A stretch of DNA of 64,000 bases from NCBI RefSeq assembly GCF_963082655.1, contig NC_081553.1, positions 32,896,801-32,960,800 on the forward strand, in the 5' to 3' direction. The notes below the pieces were generated by a model. The model had not been told where the DNA came from. It saw only the letters and a list, made by a program, of their open reading frames with translations, and ran no database searches. Below, piece after piece: positions 22,527 through 34,546 of the stretch (its first letter is position 1; the number at the start of each line of letters is the position of its first letter). The stretch is from Stomoxys calcitrans (taxonomy: Eukaryota > Arthropoda > Insecta > Diptera > Muscidae). Made by a program: the position numbers and the translations under genes.

Positions 22527-24430
22527 CGTTGGCAGCACATTGCACGTTGTGAGGGGAAACTGTTCTAATTTTAATGACACAGTCCAAAACAAAAATATCA
22601 ATCAATAAAAAAATCAAGCTTAACTAAGTAGAAGAATATTTGTTCTAAATATAAGATTTCTATGATATGTTGTCTTCAGACAAAATTTCAATTAAAATTC
22701 TTTCTAAAGAAAATTTTTTATGAAATTCTTTTAAGACCAAATAAGTTTATAGTGATCTCAAATAACTAGACGTGAGCTCGATTACCACAAAAGGCTTTGG
22801 TCATTCTACATTAGAACTGCCAAATTGAATTTGATTTCAGACTCCCACTATAACCAGGCCTAACCTTCTATAAAAGACCGAACTTCTTTGTTTCATTGAT
22901 TATATACAAAATTTCTTGAAAAAATGAAAAAAATTGATTTTTAAAAAAAAAAAAAAAAATATTAGTTACATTTTTCTATAGATAAAATTTTAATGCAATT
23001 TCGCTTTATTTAAGGGAAAATTTTAAATTTATTGTAAAACTAAACCCAATGATATTTACTCTAAAATTTAGAACCAAATTCAATAAAATGTTTCCTAATG
23101 AAATAACTACACTTGCAATTGAATTTTGTTATTGACACAATGAGTAAGTTGGCCCTGAAAAATCATAAAATTGCATCTGTCAACACTATTTTGAATAAAA
23201 TCCTGAATTTAAATTCTAGTTGTATTGCCATGGTAAAGTAAGAATTTTTTGAGCTAGAAATTTGGAAGTACGATTTTATTTTCTAATATAGGTTAAATAG
23301 AAAGCTTATCGCTATATTTTTATCATTACTTCCTTTTAGATCCAGTTAGAATCATTGGACCATTACAAATTGCTTCCGAAGCTATTGACTTCAATTCATT
23401 CCATCATTATTTCAAATGTAAACTATTTGGCAAAATTCGCTTCAGATATGGGAGCTGCATAGAAATCAGCAACATACATTTTTGCCTTCTGTTTTAAAGT
23501 TTTGTTTTTTTCCTAATTTTCAATTATTTTCAGTAACAAAAATGGAATAAAGCTGATCAATATTCGGAAAGGAATGTGGTATGCTTAAGAAATTATTTTC
23601 ATCAATTTTTACGCTTCTTCAGAAAAACTCTATTTGGCAACTCTATTTGCATTTGCCACTGCAGCTACTCTCGGTGTACAAAATGAATTATTAAGCCATT
23701 ACAGCAAAAACAATAAGAAACCCCATGCTGGCTGGCTGGCACTGCAAACAGACATAGAGTTTACAGTGCAGGCACACACTCTATTTGGCAACACACACAT
23801 ATATATAAACACACTCACAACATAGGAAAACGAGTCTAACTAAGCAGCCACCCAATAATGCAACCACAGTTTTATATAAAGAAATGTTGTTATAACGAGT
23901 AGAGGGAGGAGAAACACATTAAATGCTCATAATCCCAACACTTGCTCACTAAATAACAACTTCATTACAACAATCTCTCACAATATAAAGAACAGAGAGC
24001 ATAAAATATTAATTGAAATGATAGGGACACATGGTGGGTAGGTGATTTAGTGAATAGGAACTTTTATATGCGACCAATTTTATTATTGCAGGCTGATTTG
24101 GATAAGGAAAATAAGGATATTCCATACAATTCCGTTTGGTTTTGGGGTTTTTACAATCCAGCATTAATTTTGCTCTCTTCTTTGATTAAAGAATGATGGT
24201 GGTTTTGAAAGGTGGTAGTATGCAAGAGAAAGCGGGGGATGGTGGTTGTGTTGTGGATTTTATTAACAGTGCCGGCAATTTGAGCAACAACATGGGAAGA
24301 TATTGTGTAGATGAGATAAGTAAAAAACATTTAAGGGATTAAAAGGAAAAAATACTTTAAAGCAACATTCGTATGAATGAATTCAAAATTTTGAAAAAAA
24401 AATCGTTAGCAACCAAGTTTTGACAAAATA
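22527..24430. other. AT-rich unassigned sequence
   Basis: 22,670-23,110 has scattered, strongly diverged minisatellite-like blocks (AAAATTTC, TCTAAAGA). The short frame at 23,634-23,825 shows no domain. No gene recognised. Confidence 0.45.
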
Positions 24431-24433
24431 AAG

Positions 24434-24598
24434 AGTGATTTTTTAAGAGCTATAGGACAGTTTTTCAGACAAAAAAAAAACATAAAATTCAGAAAAATGC
24501 CTGAAATCTTTATTTGAATCGATAGTACAATCCATAAAATTTAATGTTTGAAGATTATTTCATGCAAATGTTGACTGTGACTGGGCTTCAAATGGTGA
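24434..24598 (-). mobile_element. 3'-end fragment of the mariner-like element seen at 33 kb
   Basis: Begins TAAAGAGTGATTTTTTAAGA and continues through CATAAAATTCAG, ATCTTTATTTGAATCGATAG and TTTGAAGATTATTTC. This is the reverse complement of 34,580-34,742. Only about 165 bases remain before family A begins, so this is a truncated copy. Confidence 0.8.
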
Positions 24599-25842
24599 GC
24601 GGACCCTCCCCCTTACCCTAATTTTCAGAAACGCCAGATCTCGGTGATGGGTGGTGCGATTAAGGCAAAATTTTGAGTGCTTTCTAAAAATAAAAATTTT
24701 ATATCCAAATTTCGGATGGGTTACCTAGGGGTGCCGCCCCACCCCAAAACCAACCAAATATATATTTAGACCAATTACGATACTATGGGACTCAAATGAA
24801 AGGTATTTAGGATAAGAAAATGTATCTGATATCCAAATGTCGGACCAAGTGTTATGGGGACCACCCCAACCCCCAAAACACCCCTAAATCGGACATATTT
24901 ACCGAACATGGCAATGCGCGACTCAAATGAAAGGTATTTGCGAGTAGAACACGAATCAGAGGTCAAAATGTGAGTCCAAGTTTCTGGAGGTCCACTCCTT
25001 CCCAAAAACACTCCCCAAACAGGACTTACTGACCATGGCAATATGGGGCTTAAATAAAAGGTATTAGAGTGTAGAATACCAATCTGACATCCAAATGTGA
25101 GGCCGAGTGTTTGGGTGGTTGCCCCTCCTAAAAACACCCCCCAAAGAGGACAAATTTATGACTATAACAATATGGGGCTCAAATGAAAGGTCTTTGGGAG
25201 TAAAGCACGAATTTTATATTTATATATTCGGGAAAGTGTCTATGGGGCCACCCCACCCCCATAACTCTACCGATATAAGTAGTATTTGCTGACCATTTCA
25301 ATATGGGGCTGGAATAAGAGATATTTTAGAGTAGACCACGAATCTGATACATATTTGCAGGGCTAATTCACTGATCGATCGGGCGGTTTACCGACTATGG
25401 AAATATGGGGCTCAAATGAAAGGTATTTGGGAGTAGACCACGAATCTGATATCAACATTTGGGACTAACTGCTTAAGGGACGTCCCACCTCCATAACAAC
25501 CCCAAATAGGATGTATTTGTTCACCATCACTAATTGGGTCCTTAAGGGAGGGGATCTCGATATTGATAGTTTTAAGGGCCCATACCCCAAACCGGATATA
25601 TTTGCTGACTTTTGCAATAAGGGGTTTAAATGAAAGGTATTTGAGATTAGAAATCGAATTTGATATCTAATTTTGAGGCCAATGGCAATATTGGGTTCAA
25701 CTAAATGATATTTGAGAGTAGAACACGAATCTGATACAGTTTTAGGACTAAGTGTTTGGGGGACCACCCCACCCTTCAAAGGATAATTTTGTTCCATATA
25801 AAGTTATATAAGGCACAGCGGAGCGAGTCCGGTTCAGCTAGT
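24599..25842 (-). repeat. Family A repeat, copy 4, minus strand
   Basis: About nine inverted units with TGGGGCTCAAATGAAAGG or close variants, spacing about 105-120 bases. CGCCAGATCTCGGTGATG lies at the left (about 24,631). The right end at about 25,812-25,842 is GGCACAGCGGAGCG..GTTCAGCTAG, the inverted element start. Frames at 24,775-25,137 and 25,465-25,797 follow the units. Confidence 0.65.
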
Positions 25843-27725
25843 AAGTCATAAAACTTGTTGTACTATACTTCAAATAAAATAAAAAAAATAAATAATAACA
25901 TTTTATTGAATAAAATGTTGATAAAATTTTCTAACAAAAAAAAATGTTGACAATATTTTTTTAGAAAAAAAAATTTGTAAAAATTTAAGTGTTTACATTA
26001 ATTTTTTATAAATTAAAATTGAACAAAAAAACTGAATCGGATCTCCTATTCAAATTCATACTGGTGTTCAACATAAAGAGAATTTTTACTCCAATAGAAT
26101 AAAATGAGATCTTATATAGGAACACATACATACATGTGTATATGACTTTTTGTAAAACAACAAAAGCATTAACATTGTTCTGAGAGAGTCCGAATTGGAA
26201 TTTTACAACATACAAGAAGAAGACAAATTTTTAATTAAAAAAGCAGGATGAAAAACCAAAGGATGGGTATATGAAAAACAACTTCTTGAAAGTCTTTTTG
26301 AAATCACAATCTTTACATTATTATTTTTAAGCACAATCAATGAATAATTGCAAAAAAAAACTATTTTCTGGACCAGCAGTTGTCAGATAACAGTCTCATT
26401 AATAACCACAGAGAGAGATTTGCTCTCATTTCATTAGAAGCCTTTGAATGTTAAGTGATGGTGTACTGTTACCCCCTATATGTAAATGTTTACAACATGC
26501 CACTGTAACCACATGCTATGTTATGTAGATTTGCTCTCACCGGTTGAGCATGCGAGAGTAAATATGCCCTGTTGTTTGTTTTCGTTGATTTTTATGTGAG
26601 TTAACAGGCGACAGCAAGTAAGCAGCGTGTGATAACAATATGATTAAATATAAAAATATTTTTAAAAAACATTATACCTATCAATGTTTTCATTTTCTCA
26701 GATAGGTAGTATGCCCATTATAAAACAACTATGTAGGTATATTTGTTATTTCTTTCAATCAGGTGCGAGAACTTATGATTTACTGATACGTAGAATAAGA
26801 CCATAAACCTGACTGGGGTGGGTGGCTGTTTTGGCATATAAAAATGTATAGAAGAGAGGCCATAAGGGTGAGAGGTGACGAAAACAAAAGATAGAGAGCG
26901 CGGTATCGTGTGAGTAAACAAAGGTATGCGAATTGAAAACGAGAGCAGGCCAACCAAACAACGAACCAACCAACAACAACCACCAAGCAACAAAATCAAC
27001 ATGCAAATGTGTTCTCATTAAATAAATAACATCTAAGTGGAGAAAATTAACAATTATGGTGAAAATTAAATCTCCCACTGTGAGATAAAATAAAAACCAA
27101 ATGCTCTGGCGTCGTTGCGTTCATGGTCATTTAATTTTTAAACTTTTTTTCTTTGGAATAGTGTCAACAAATTATTAATGGGCGATTTTGTAGTTTTATT
27201 GAATGAATGGGTAATAAAAAAATAGTACATTTTTAAAGGTGTCGAAATAGTTAAACTCTTGATAAATCTAAAGCGATTGTATAAAGTAATGGTGGTGGGT
27301 TATGCTTAGCTGGCTCTTACAAATAATTACGGGCGGTTTAGCCTTAACTCTTTAGATCAGAAAATGCATGTACCTACCATTTTTTTTAGATAACGAAGGT
27401 TTAGCCCTCTCTTGTAGAACATAAAAAAGACTATAAACTTTGGGTTCCCAACAAATTGGATAAAAATTGAAGCGTTTGGGGATACAATGTGCCAAACTGG
27501 GGATTGTTTTATATTGACCTTTAAAGACAGCATTTGGTTTGGGCATAGTGTAACGTAACAAATTTCAGCCAAATCGGGTAAAAATTTAGTCTTTTAGACA
27601 CTGAAAACGTGAAATTCCCAGAATAGGTTAGTATGAGAGATTTACCAACATTTAGATCTTTAAAGGCCATATTGTCGTGAGTGTTAAAAGTTCTAAAAGG
27701 GTGCTTAAATTAAGATTCGAACAAA
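25843..27725. other. AT-rich unassigned sequence
   Basis: 25,900-25,990 has weak minisatellite-like blocks. Overlapping frames at 26,718-27,078 and 27,352-27,572 lack recognisable domains. No repeat family of this window is present. Confidence 0.45.
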
Positions 27726-27727
27726 TA

Positions 27728-27964
27728 TTGGGTTGCCCAAAAAGTAATTGCGGATTTTTCATATAGTCGGCGTTGACAAATTTTTTCACAGCTTGTGACT
27801 CTGTAATTGCATTCTTTCTTCTGTCAGTTATCAGCTGTTACTTTTAGCTTGCTTTAGAAAAAGAGTGTAAAAAAAGTATATTTGATTAAATTTCATTCTA
27901 AGTTTTATTAAAAATGCATTTACTTTCTTTTAAAAAATCCGCAATTACTTTTTGGGCAACCCAA
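27728..27964 (+). mobile_element. Mariner-type MITE, copy 3
   Basis: 237 bases, TA flanks at 27,726-27,727 and 27,965-27,966, near-perfect ~31-base TIRs, same interior as copy 1. Confidence 0.9.
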
Positions 27965-27966
27965 TA

Positions 27967-28362
27967 TTACACGGACACTTATAATACAACAAAACAGAGA
28001 TGAAGAGAAAATAAACATTGTTGCGGTGGAGAAGGCTGGATCCAACTTTCTCCTTGGGAAAAAACTCCTTCGAAAAGTTTCAATGTTTTTTTTTACATTC
28101 CCTTTATAAAGGTACTGCCGGATTTAAGGCCTTTTGAAGGTTTTAGCTTTATTTCCAATGGGTTTGGCTGTAACTTGACATTTTGACTTCTCAGGGGGTA
28201 GAAAACATTCCTCCAAAAATGTTTTAATGTCGCTCTGCAATACTTAACTGGCAGTAACCAATAAATGGTCCCGCCCGATATCGATTATTTGAAGTTATTT
28301 AAATGTCCAACCGAATTGTCTATAAAAAACCTAAAACCCTCTACCTTATAATGATACCTTAA
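27967..28362. other. Unassigned sequence
   Basis: No gene or repeat recognised between the MITE and the small piggyBac-like candidate. Confidence 0.5.
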
Positions 28363-28502
28363 CCTTCTGACGGTTTCCGTTGACAAAGTACAAGGTCCAC
28401 ATGTACCTTCTACTTTTTGTATGGAATTATATGAAAACGCATTTTTTTTTTTAATTTTAAAATTGAACAAGGTCCCCAGGGACCTTCTCAGCCGTTGGAG
28501 GG
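28363..28502. mobile_element. Possible piggyBac-like MITE
   Basis: 140 bases beginning CCTTCTGACGG right after TTAA (28,359-28,362) and ending CCGTTGGAGGG before TCAA. Read inverted, the right end is CCCTCCAACGG, similar to the left end. Both ends carry a near-palindrome, AAGGTCCCCAGGGACCTT at the right and a diverged version at the left. TTAA target and CCYT start fit piggyBac, but the second TTAA is changed and I know of no exact match. Confidence 0.4.
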
Positions 28503-28649
28503 TCAAAATTCAAAAACGTTGGAATATTCGACCTCTCAGACCATAACCCCAAGATTGTTTCAAAGTGTATTGAAAACAAATGGATTAGGTAGAATAAGAG
28601 CGAAATACCAGTAACACGAATGTAATACAGTAATATGACTTTAAAATAA

Positions 28650-28745
28650 TAATAATGCAGCGGGAACCGATGGATTGCCAGCTAAACGATTAAAAACTGG
28701 AAGTGACTCACTGATAAGGCGTATGCATCAGCTTATATGATAAAT
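28650..28745 (+). pseudogene. LINE reverse transcriptase fragment
   Basis: One frame reads NAAGTDGLPAKRLKTG followed by LIRRMHQLI, matching the RT fingers motif in the tandem array at 5.8-7.8 kb but with the native downstream continuation. It is an isolated short piece from the same or a close LINE family. Confidence 0.65.
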
Positions 28746-28842
28746 TCGAGAGCTTTGGAACTGACATGGGGTATTATGGGGACAGTGAAGAAACAATTCC
28801 GAGCAAACCAGAAGTTGTAAATGCACATTACACCACCAACTC

Positions 28843-29083
28843 TTTGTTAAGGAACAGCGCAAAAGTTCTTAAAAATTAATGTGTGGAGTCTGATTTAAGT
28901 GTAGGCTCAATTAATAGGCACCTTTGAACGGCTTACCGCTAAGCGATACCTCTTTGTAGCAATGTTTTACATAGCTGAATATTTCAGGAATATCGCCAGC
29001 GCCGCGTAAAAATGTTTTCTGATGTTTTTGTCAAGATTCGAACCCATGCGTTTAGGCAGAAATGCTAACAGCTGCTCCGGGTG
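28843..29083 (-). repeat. tRNA-derived SINE, minus strand, diverged
   Basis: Reading left to right it has the inverted tail (GTCTGATTTAAGTGTAGGCT), the middle (GATACCTCTTTGTAG, TTTTACATAGC) and an inverted B box in AGATTCGAACCCATGCG. More diverged than the 37-kb copy. Confidence 0.65.
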
Positions 29084-29287
29084 ACTCTGTCTCTAAAAAG
29101 GTTTGCAAGGGTCGAATGCGGCATCCATAAACCTTCTTAAGCTGGGACATGCGAATGCAGCCACATCGCCATTTATGGACCTATACCTCATCGCCCGTCA
29201 CGGATTTAGTATATCCAATAGGCAAACCCTCCTCCTTACCCCAACTCTCAAAAACACAAGAACTCAAAGATTTTTAGGGCAATAACC

Positions 29288-29945
29288 TCGAAATTTTGTT
29301 TCAACTCCTTAACTAACTAAATTTTCCATGAACACTCTTTTCACTTGGGTCCCATATTGCCATGATCATCAAAAATGCCTTTTTGAGGGGATTTTAGGTT
29401 CGAGTCGGCCCCCTAGGTCACTGCGCCCAATTTTTATACCAAATGCGTACTCTCTCCGACACCTTTCATTTAATACCCATATTGTCCCGATCAGTCACTT
29501 TTGATTTTCTGTAGTGCTTTTGGGGTTAGATGGAGGGTCCACCTCCATTCCTATATCAACAAATTATTTAGCCTAGTGCTCCTTCCAGAGTAAATTCAGA
29601 GTAGATTACTCATAAATACCTTTCATTTGAGACCCATTTTGTGATGATCGTTTAATATGCTTATTTGAGCGAGTTATAGGGTCAGGGCGGGTCCTTAGGT
29701 ATCTAGACCCAATTTTTAATACCAGATTCGCACTCTACTCTTTCATTTGGGGCCCATTTTGTCACGATCATCGGCGGCCTCCTAGGTACGTGGGCCCAAT
29801 TTTTAATACCAAATACGTACTTTCTCCGATACTTTTCACGATCAGTCACCTTTGATTTTGGGTCGTACTTTTGGGGTAAGAGCCTATTGTTCCTCCCAGA
29901 CCACTCCCCACAATCTTTCAACATTGCAAGAAAATCGGTTCCGCC
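29288..29945 (+). repeat. Family A repeat, copy 5
   Basis: Three to four units with TTTCATTTGAGACCCAT-type blocks and GGGGTTAGATGGAGGGTCC. It ends with AAAATCGGTTCCGCCGT, like the tail of copy 1. Confidence 0.6.
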
Positions 29946-30275
29946 GTATATACGAGTAGATAATAGATAATATTGTAGTCCAGTTGACGACACTTCAAAA
30001 ATCTAATTATTGTTCAATTCTTAGCCAGATACAAGGGATAGCTCGATTGTGTGTATCATAGCCGCATTGAGAAGGACACCGTCTGATGCAAAGAAATGCA
30101 TCGGACGGCAGTATATACGAGTAGATGATGGTTGATATTGTGGCCCAATTAACGGCACTTCAAAAATCCAGTTAATGTTCAATACTTACCCAGATACAGG
30201 GGATAGCCCGATAGTGTGTATCACAGCCGCACTGAGAAGGACACCGTCTGATGCAAGGAACTGCTTCACTTAATG
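29946..30275 (+). repeat. Two-unit tandem duplication (~165 bp) carrying a LINE piece
   Basis: GTATATACGAGTAGAT occurs at about 29,946 and again at 30,111. Both units continue through CACTTCAAAAATC, AGATACA.GGGATAG and GAAGGACACCGTCTGATGCA. The end of each unit encodes the CITAALR..PSDA residues of the LINE described in the next entry. Confidence 0.8.
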
Positions 30276-30400
30276 TCTCTGGACATTGTGGCTAAACAAA
30301 TTGCTGCGATTATTGTCCTGAGGGAGTTCCCTCTTTGGCCAACCCTTCGTTATTGGCACTGCTAGATCTAATGCCCGACGTCCAAGACAGTGGTGACCAC
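30210..30400 (+). pseudogene. LINE RT post-palm fragment
   Basis: Reads CITAALRRTPSDA and, in another frame, LMSLDIVAKQIAAI. The minus-strand piece at 39,539-39,857 reads CITAALRTTSSDV and LMPLDIVARHIAAT. Both are the helical region after the RT palm in RNase H-type LINEs. Broken by a frame shift. Confidence 0.7.
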
Positions 30401-30718
30401 ATAGTCATGAACAGGTGGGCTTTGGTGTATTCCTGCACCAGTATCTGTATGCTACTCCCACATATATTTCATTTAATTTCCATGTAATTCCCATCAGTAT
30501 ATATGTCCGTTTCGGGGTGGAACGGGCACCCTGACACTTGGCCTCACATTTTTATGTCAGATTTGTAATCTATTTTTACATACCTTTCGTTTAAGTACCA
30601 TATTGTACCAATTGGTTTGCATGTCCGTTTTGGGGGTTTGGGGTGGGACATTCCCCCTAGGTATTAAAACCCAAGTTTTAATAACTGATATGTATTTTTA
30701 GGTTTCCATTAAGGTAAA
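30401..30718 (+). repeat. Family A fragment, copy 6
   Basis: Two units with ATTTCATTTAATTTCCATG and CCTTTCGTTTAAGTACCAT, plus TTTGGGGTGGGACATTCCCC. Confidence 0.5.
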
Positions 30719-31001
30719 AATGCAAATTTTGCTCATGAACATTCCACTAAGGAATAGTGGGAAACTTCTCTCAAATCAGTGAGTGCAGTCCTTCTTTTTA
30801 TAGCCGAGTCTGAACGGCATGTCGCAGTGCGACACCTCTTTGGAGAGAAGTTTTACAAGGCCTAGTACCTCACAAATGTTGCCAGCATTAGGAGGGGAAA
30901 ACCACCGCTGAAAATATTTTCCGATGGTCTCGCCAGGATTCGAATCCAGGCTTTCAGCGTCATAGGCAAACATGCTAACCTCTGAGCTACGGTGGCCTCC
31001 T
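30719..31001 (-). repeat. tRNA-derived SINE, minus strand, near full length
   Basis: Contains GAACATTCCACTAAGGAATA, TATAGCCGAGTCTGAACGGC, GTGCGACACCTCTTTGGAGA, the inverted B box GGATTCGAATCC at about 30,939-30,950 and the inverted A-box region GCTAACCTCTGAGCTACGG at the right end. Layout identical to the 37,119-37,394 copy, inverted. Confidence 0.82.
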
Positions 31002-32139
31002 AATACCACCCCTAGTTAGGAATTTCCCACCCCAAAACTATGACCTTAAAATTATTCCGCAAATATTTTTGTTGAATGCCACGAATTACTTAATTTTAGT
31101 TTACATAGTCATCAATATAAGTAAATTAACCTAAACACAAAATCAGAAATATTTTAAAATGGCAAACTGAATATCATGCAAAATACTATTAAACAACAAC
31201 TTTGACACGTAGATTTTATATTTTGAAAACTGTCACCATAACACTTGTTATATATTTATTTTTCCCAATAACTGCGTATAACGAAGATACTACGTTTTCA
31301 TTTCATTTCCTGTCCTTTTACACAGAAAATTAATTATTTTTATACGAATACATTTCTTTGATCATTATTGCTTCGTAGCTCCATTACGTGATGACTCATT
31401 TCGCGGAAACTATGGATAAATGTTGCTCATTCGCCCTATGAACAATGGCTGGTAGGGGATGGGCGATGATGATGGTAGTGGTGGTGGTGGTAACGCCAGT
31501 TGTCGTAGAACTAAAACTTTGCTATGAATAATCGCAAGTGTCATATTGCACTTTTACTTTTATCGAGGATAACCATTAAATGACTCATGCGATACCAAAA
31601 ACTTTTCTTTTTCTTGTTTTTTTTTTGCATTTCCTTAGCCCCTTCTCTTTTGGGGTCATTAAATGAGGTTTGTTATAAAAAAAATTCAATTTTTTCCTTT
31701 AACTTACATGTAATGCAATGTTTAAAACCACAAGATTTATGATGGCTTTCACTTACCTAAAAAGAAAGAGAGAAGCAAGAAAAAAGAGGAAATTAATATT
31801 TTTATTGCATATTTTTAGGATACAGCACAAAAAAGAACTGAAGAAATTAATTTCTTTGTGTTATAAGAGAGTAAAAGTTAATACATTATTTTGACATGTT
31901 TTGATATGGGCAAAGGCCGAGTTTTTTTCTCTCTTGTTTATCGCCTTAAAGTATGCTAAGCCTAAAAATAACCTTTTAATTTTATTATGACAGCCAGCCC
32001 GAGGATATGCTTTGATTTTTGTGATTGACTAATTAGATTTTGTTCACAAGAAAAAAGGTCGCTGCAAAAAATAAAGCAATGCAATGTCAAAGGTCTAAAA
32101 AAATCTAATTTATTTACATGTTTCTTGCTTAAGGGTTTA
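31002..32139. other. Unassigned sequence with simple repeats
   Basis: GATGATGATGGTAGTGGTGG-type repeat at 31,467-31,492. No gene recognised. Confidence 0.5.
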
Positions 32140-32473
32140 TGCAAATGCAAATTTGCCAATGAACATTCCATTAGGGAATAGGGGCAATCTTCTCACATAT
32201 CAATGAATGATGTCCGATTCAAGTTTTTAAGCTCAATAATAAGGTGCCTCCTTTGTATAGCCGAGTCCAAACGGTGTGCCGCAGTGCAATACCTCTTTGT
32301 TGAGAAGTTTTTTCATGGCTGCCATACCGAATAGTACAGTACCTCACAAATGTCGTCAACATTAGGTGGGGATAATCACCGCTGAAAATTTTTTCTGATG
32401 TTCTCGCCAGGATTTGAACCCATGCGTTCAGCATAATAGGCGGACATGGTAACCTCGGCACTACGGTGGCCTT
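32140..32473 (-). repeat. tRNA-derived SINE, minus strand, near full length
   Basis: Same order of blocks as the 30.7-kb copy: GAACATTCCATTAGGGAATA, TATAGCCGAGTCCAAACGG, CTCACAAATGTCG, an inverted B box GGATTTGAACCC and the inverted A-box region ending CTACGGTGGCC. It has a few small insertions, for example near 32,310-32,335. Confidence 0.8.
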
Positions 32474-32973
32474 TAAAGATTTAATTAAGTCATAAAATAA
32501 AAACATGTCATCAGTGGGAGTAGATAAATCAGAGCTTAAGATTAATTTCTTTTAATATCAGTAAAATGAGGAGAATGTCACAACAGCACCTAAAAGTATG
32601 CTTTGAAAAATAATTAAAAATACAATTTTAAAACTGGTGTGCCGTTATTCTTACAAATATGAGTAATAGGTTGTAGATAATCTCTACGCATTTTAAAAAT
32701 ACAGTCCACTGATTATTACAAATCAAGTTTTTCTTTAGTTAGTAATGGAAGGAGAATAACAATACAAGACCCTAGCCTTAGTGGCCATAGCCAGCAAATG
32801 AAATGTTAACTTCATACATTAAGATGGTGTATATTATGACGCAAATCTTGGGAAAACCTACAGCTGTAAATAAGGAGCCATTAAGAAAAAGAGTCAAAGA
32901 TGTGTCACCAAAGTTGGAACGCAATCCTTTTGGTGATAAGGGGAAGTCCCAAAAAGGAAAACTAATAAAAAAT
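32474..32973. other. Unassigned sequence
   Basis: No gene or repeat recognised. Confidence 0.5.
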
Positions 32974-33020
32974 AAGTAAAAGCCCATAAAGTTCGACCAG
33001 GCTGAATCTTACATACCCTT
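32974..33020 (-). mobile_element. Solo DINE-1-like 3' end, minus strand
   Basis: AATAAGTAAAAGCCCATAAA followed by GTTCGACCAGGCTGAATCTT is the inverted 3' terminus (compare 2,770-2,810). It lies back to back with the 5' core of the next element at 33,029; the body is missing. Confidence 0.6.
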
Positions 33021-33211
33021 TGAATATTTTTTTATACCCACAACCGAAGGATAGGGGTATATTCATGTTGCCACTCCGTTTGCAACAAATCGAAATATTC
33101 ATTTCCGGCCCTATAAGGTACATATAAAGGGTGATTTTTTAGCTATTATCTTTTTGGCAACACTGGTCAAAACAGTTCACGCACGTTTTTTGATTTGTTT
33201 CACTGTCAACC

Positions 33212-33849
33212 ATGAATCATTTTACAAACGAACAACGCTTGCAAATTTTAAATTTTACTACCAAAATGCGTGCTCTGTTAAAGAAGTTCAACGCGCGCTT
33301 CTTTTTCTTCTTCAGCAACGAAGCTAATTTTTGGCTCAATGGGTACGTACATAAGCAGAATTGTCGATTTTGGAGTGAAGCTCAGCCAGAAGCATAGCAA
33401 AAGCTGCCAATTCATCCAGAAAAAGTCACAGTTTGGTTCGGTGTATGGGCTGGTGGCATCATTGGGCCGTACTTCTTCAAAGATAATGCGAATCGTAACG
33501 TAACTGTGAATGGTCAGCGCTATCGTGATATGATATCCATATATTTTTTTTTTGCCTAAAATGCAAGAGCTTGACTTTCATGATATGTAGTTTTAACAAG
33601 ATGATGCCTTATGCCACACAGCACGCGTAACAGTGAACTTATTGAGAGGCGAGTTCGGTGAACAAATTATTTCACGTTTGCGACCGGTCACCTAGATCGT
33701 GCGAGACTATTTAGACTATTTTTTGTGGGGCTATGTTAAGGTTCATGCCTATACAGGCCAGCTCGCTTTAATTGACGCATTGGAAGACAACATTGAAACA
33801 TTTATTCCATAGATACCGGCCAAAATGTTGAAAGGAGTATGTCAAAATT
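33212..33849 (+). pseudogene. Mariner-type transposase, internally deleted and frameshifted
   Basis: The start is MNHFTNEQRLQILNF (helix-turn-helix head), which jumps within about 25 codons to SNEANFWLNGYVHKQN from the DDE domain. A shift follows, then TVWFGVWAGGIIGPYFF and DNANRNVTVNGQRYRD; later LWGYVK.. and ALEDNIETFIP. Several stops interrupt it. A LINE piece enters at the C-Q-N codons near 33,840, and the expected continuation (MDHLRRS-like) resumes at about 34,567. Non-functional. Confidence 0.8.
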
Positions 33850-34546
33850 TCTGAACACAAAAACCGCCCTCGATTGTCGCAGATCTCTCAACGAGATGGC
33901 TGAACAGTTCCAAATTCACCTGTTTTGGGTGCCGGGCCCACGATATTGTAAAGCGGACGAGCTTGCGAGACTAGGAACTTCCCTACACATTCCAGGGATA
34001 CTAGAATCTGTGGGTATGCCTCTAGCTTACATGTCAGCTTAGTTTTTAGGACCAGACGCGAAGGATAACAAATAATAGATGGTCACAAAGAGGGGGCTGT
34101 GAGCATTCCAAAACTATGTGGCCCAATCTAGACTTGAAGAGGTCTACTGCTTTGCTGTCATTGGCTAGAACAGGCGTCTCAGCCATTGTGTCCGTCATGA
34201 CAGGTCGCCGTCTGATCGGAAAACATGCTGACGGACTGAAGGTTGCCAGCAACGACTTTTGCAGAAACTGTGAGGATATCGAAGAAGAAGAGACTACAGA
34301 AAACCTTCTGTGTGTGTGTCCCGCACTAGCAGTCAGAAGGAGTTCCACTTTAGGTTCTTATTTCTTTGCAAACCTGTCTGATTTAGCGGATAGAACATTT
34401 GCAAGTTATTGGGCTATTTAAAGCAATCTGGATGGTTCAACGGTAGTAACTAGAAGGCATCTTCCTTCTTCTATTTCTGTGATACGACAATGGACGAAAA
34501 CGTCTAAGTGAGTCTGATGGCAGACTGCCACTTAAACCTAACCTAA
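33850..34546 (+). mobile_element. LINE 3' fragment (RNase H end, Cys tail, 3' UTR) inside the mariner-like element
   Basis: Two open stretches. The first (33,857-34,042) reads DCRRSLNEMAEQF and FWVPGP..CKADELARLGT, the end of RNase H with its final aspartate. The second (34,116-34,421) has C..C..........NLLCVCPAL, the Cys/His tail of I/Jockey-type ORF2. The 3' UTR (34,425-34,546) is the sequence seen in the 5,182-5,305 fragment and ends CTAACCTAA without poly(A). Flanks: ATGTCAAAATTT on the left and ATGCCAAAGTTG on the right, probably a diverged target-site duplication. Confidence 0.82.
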
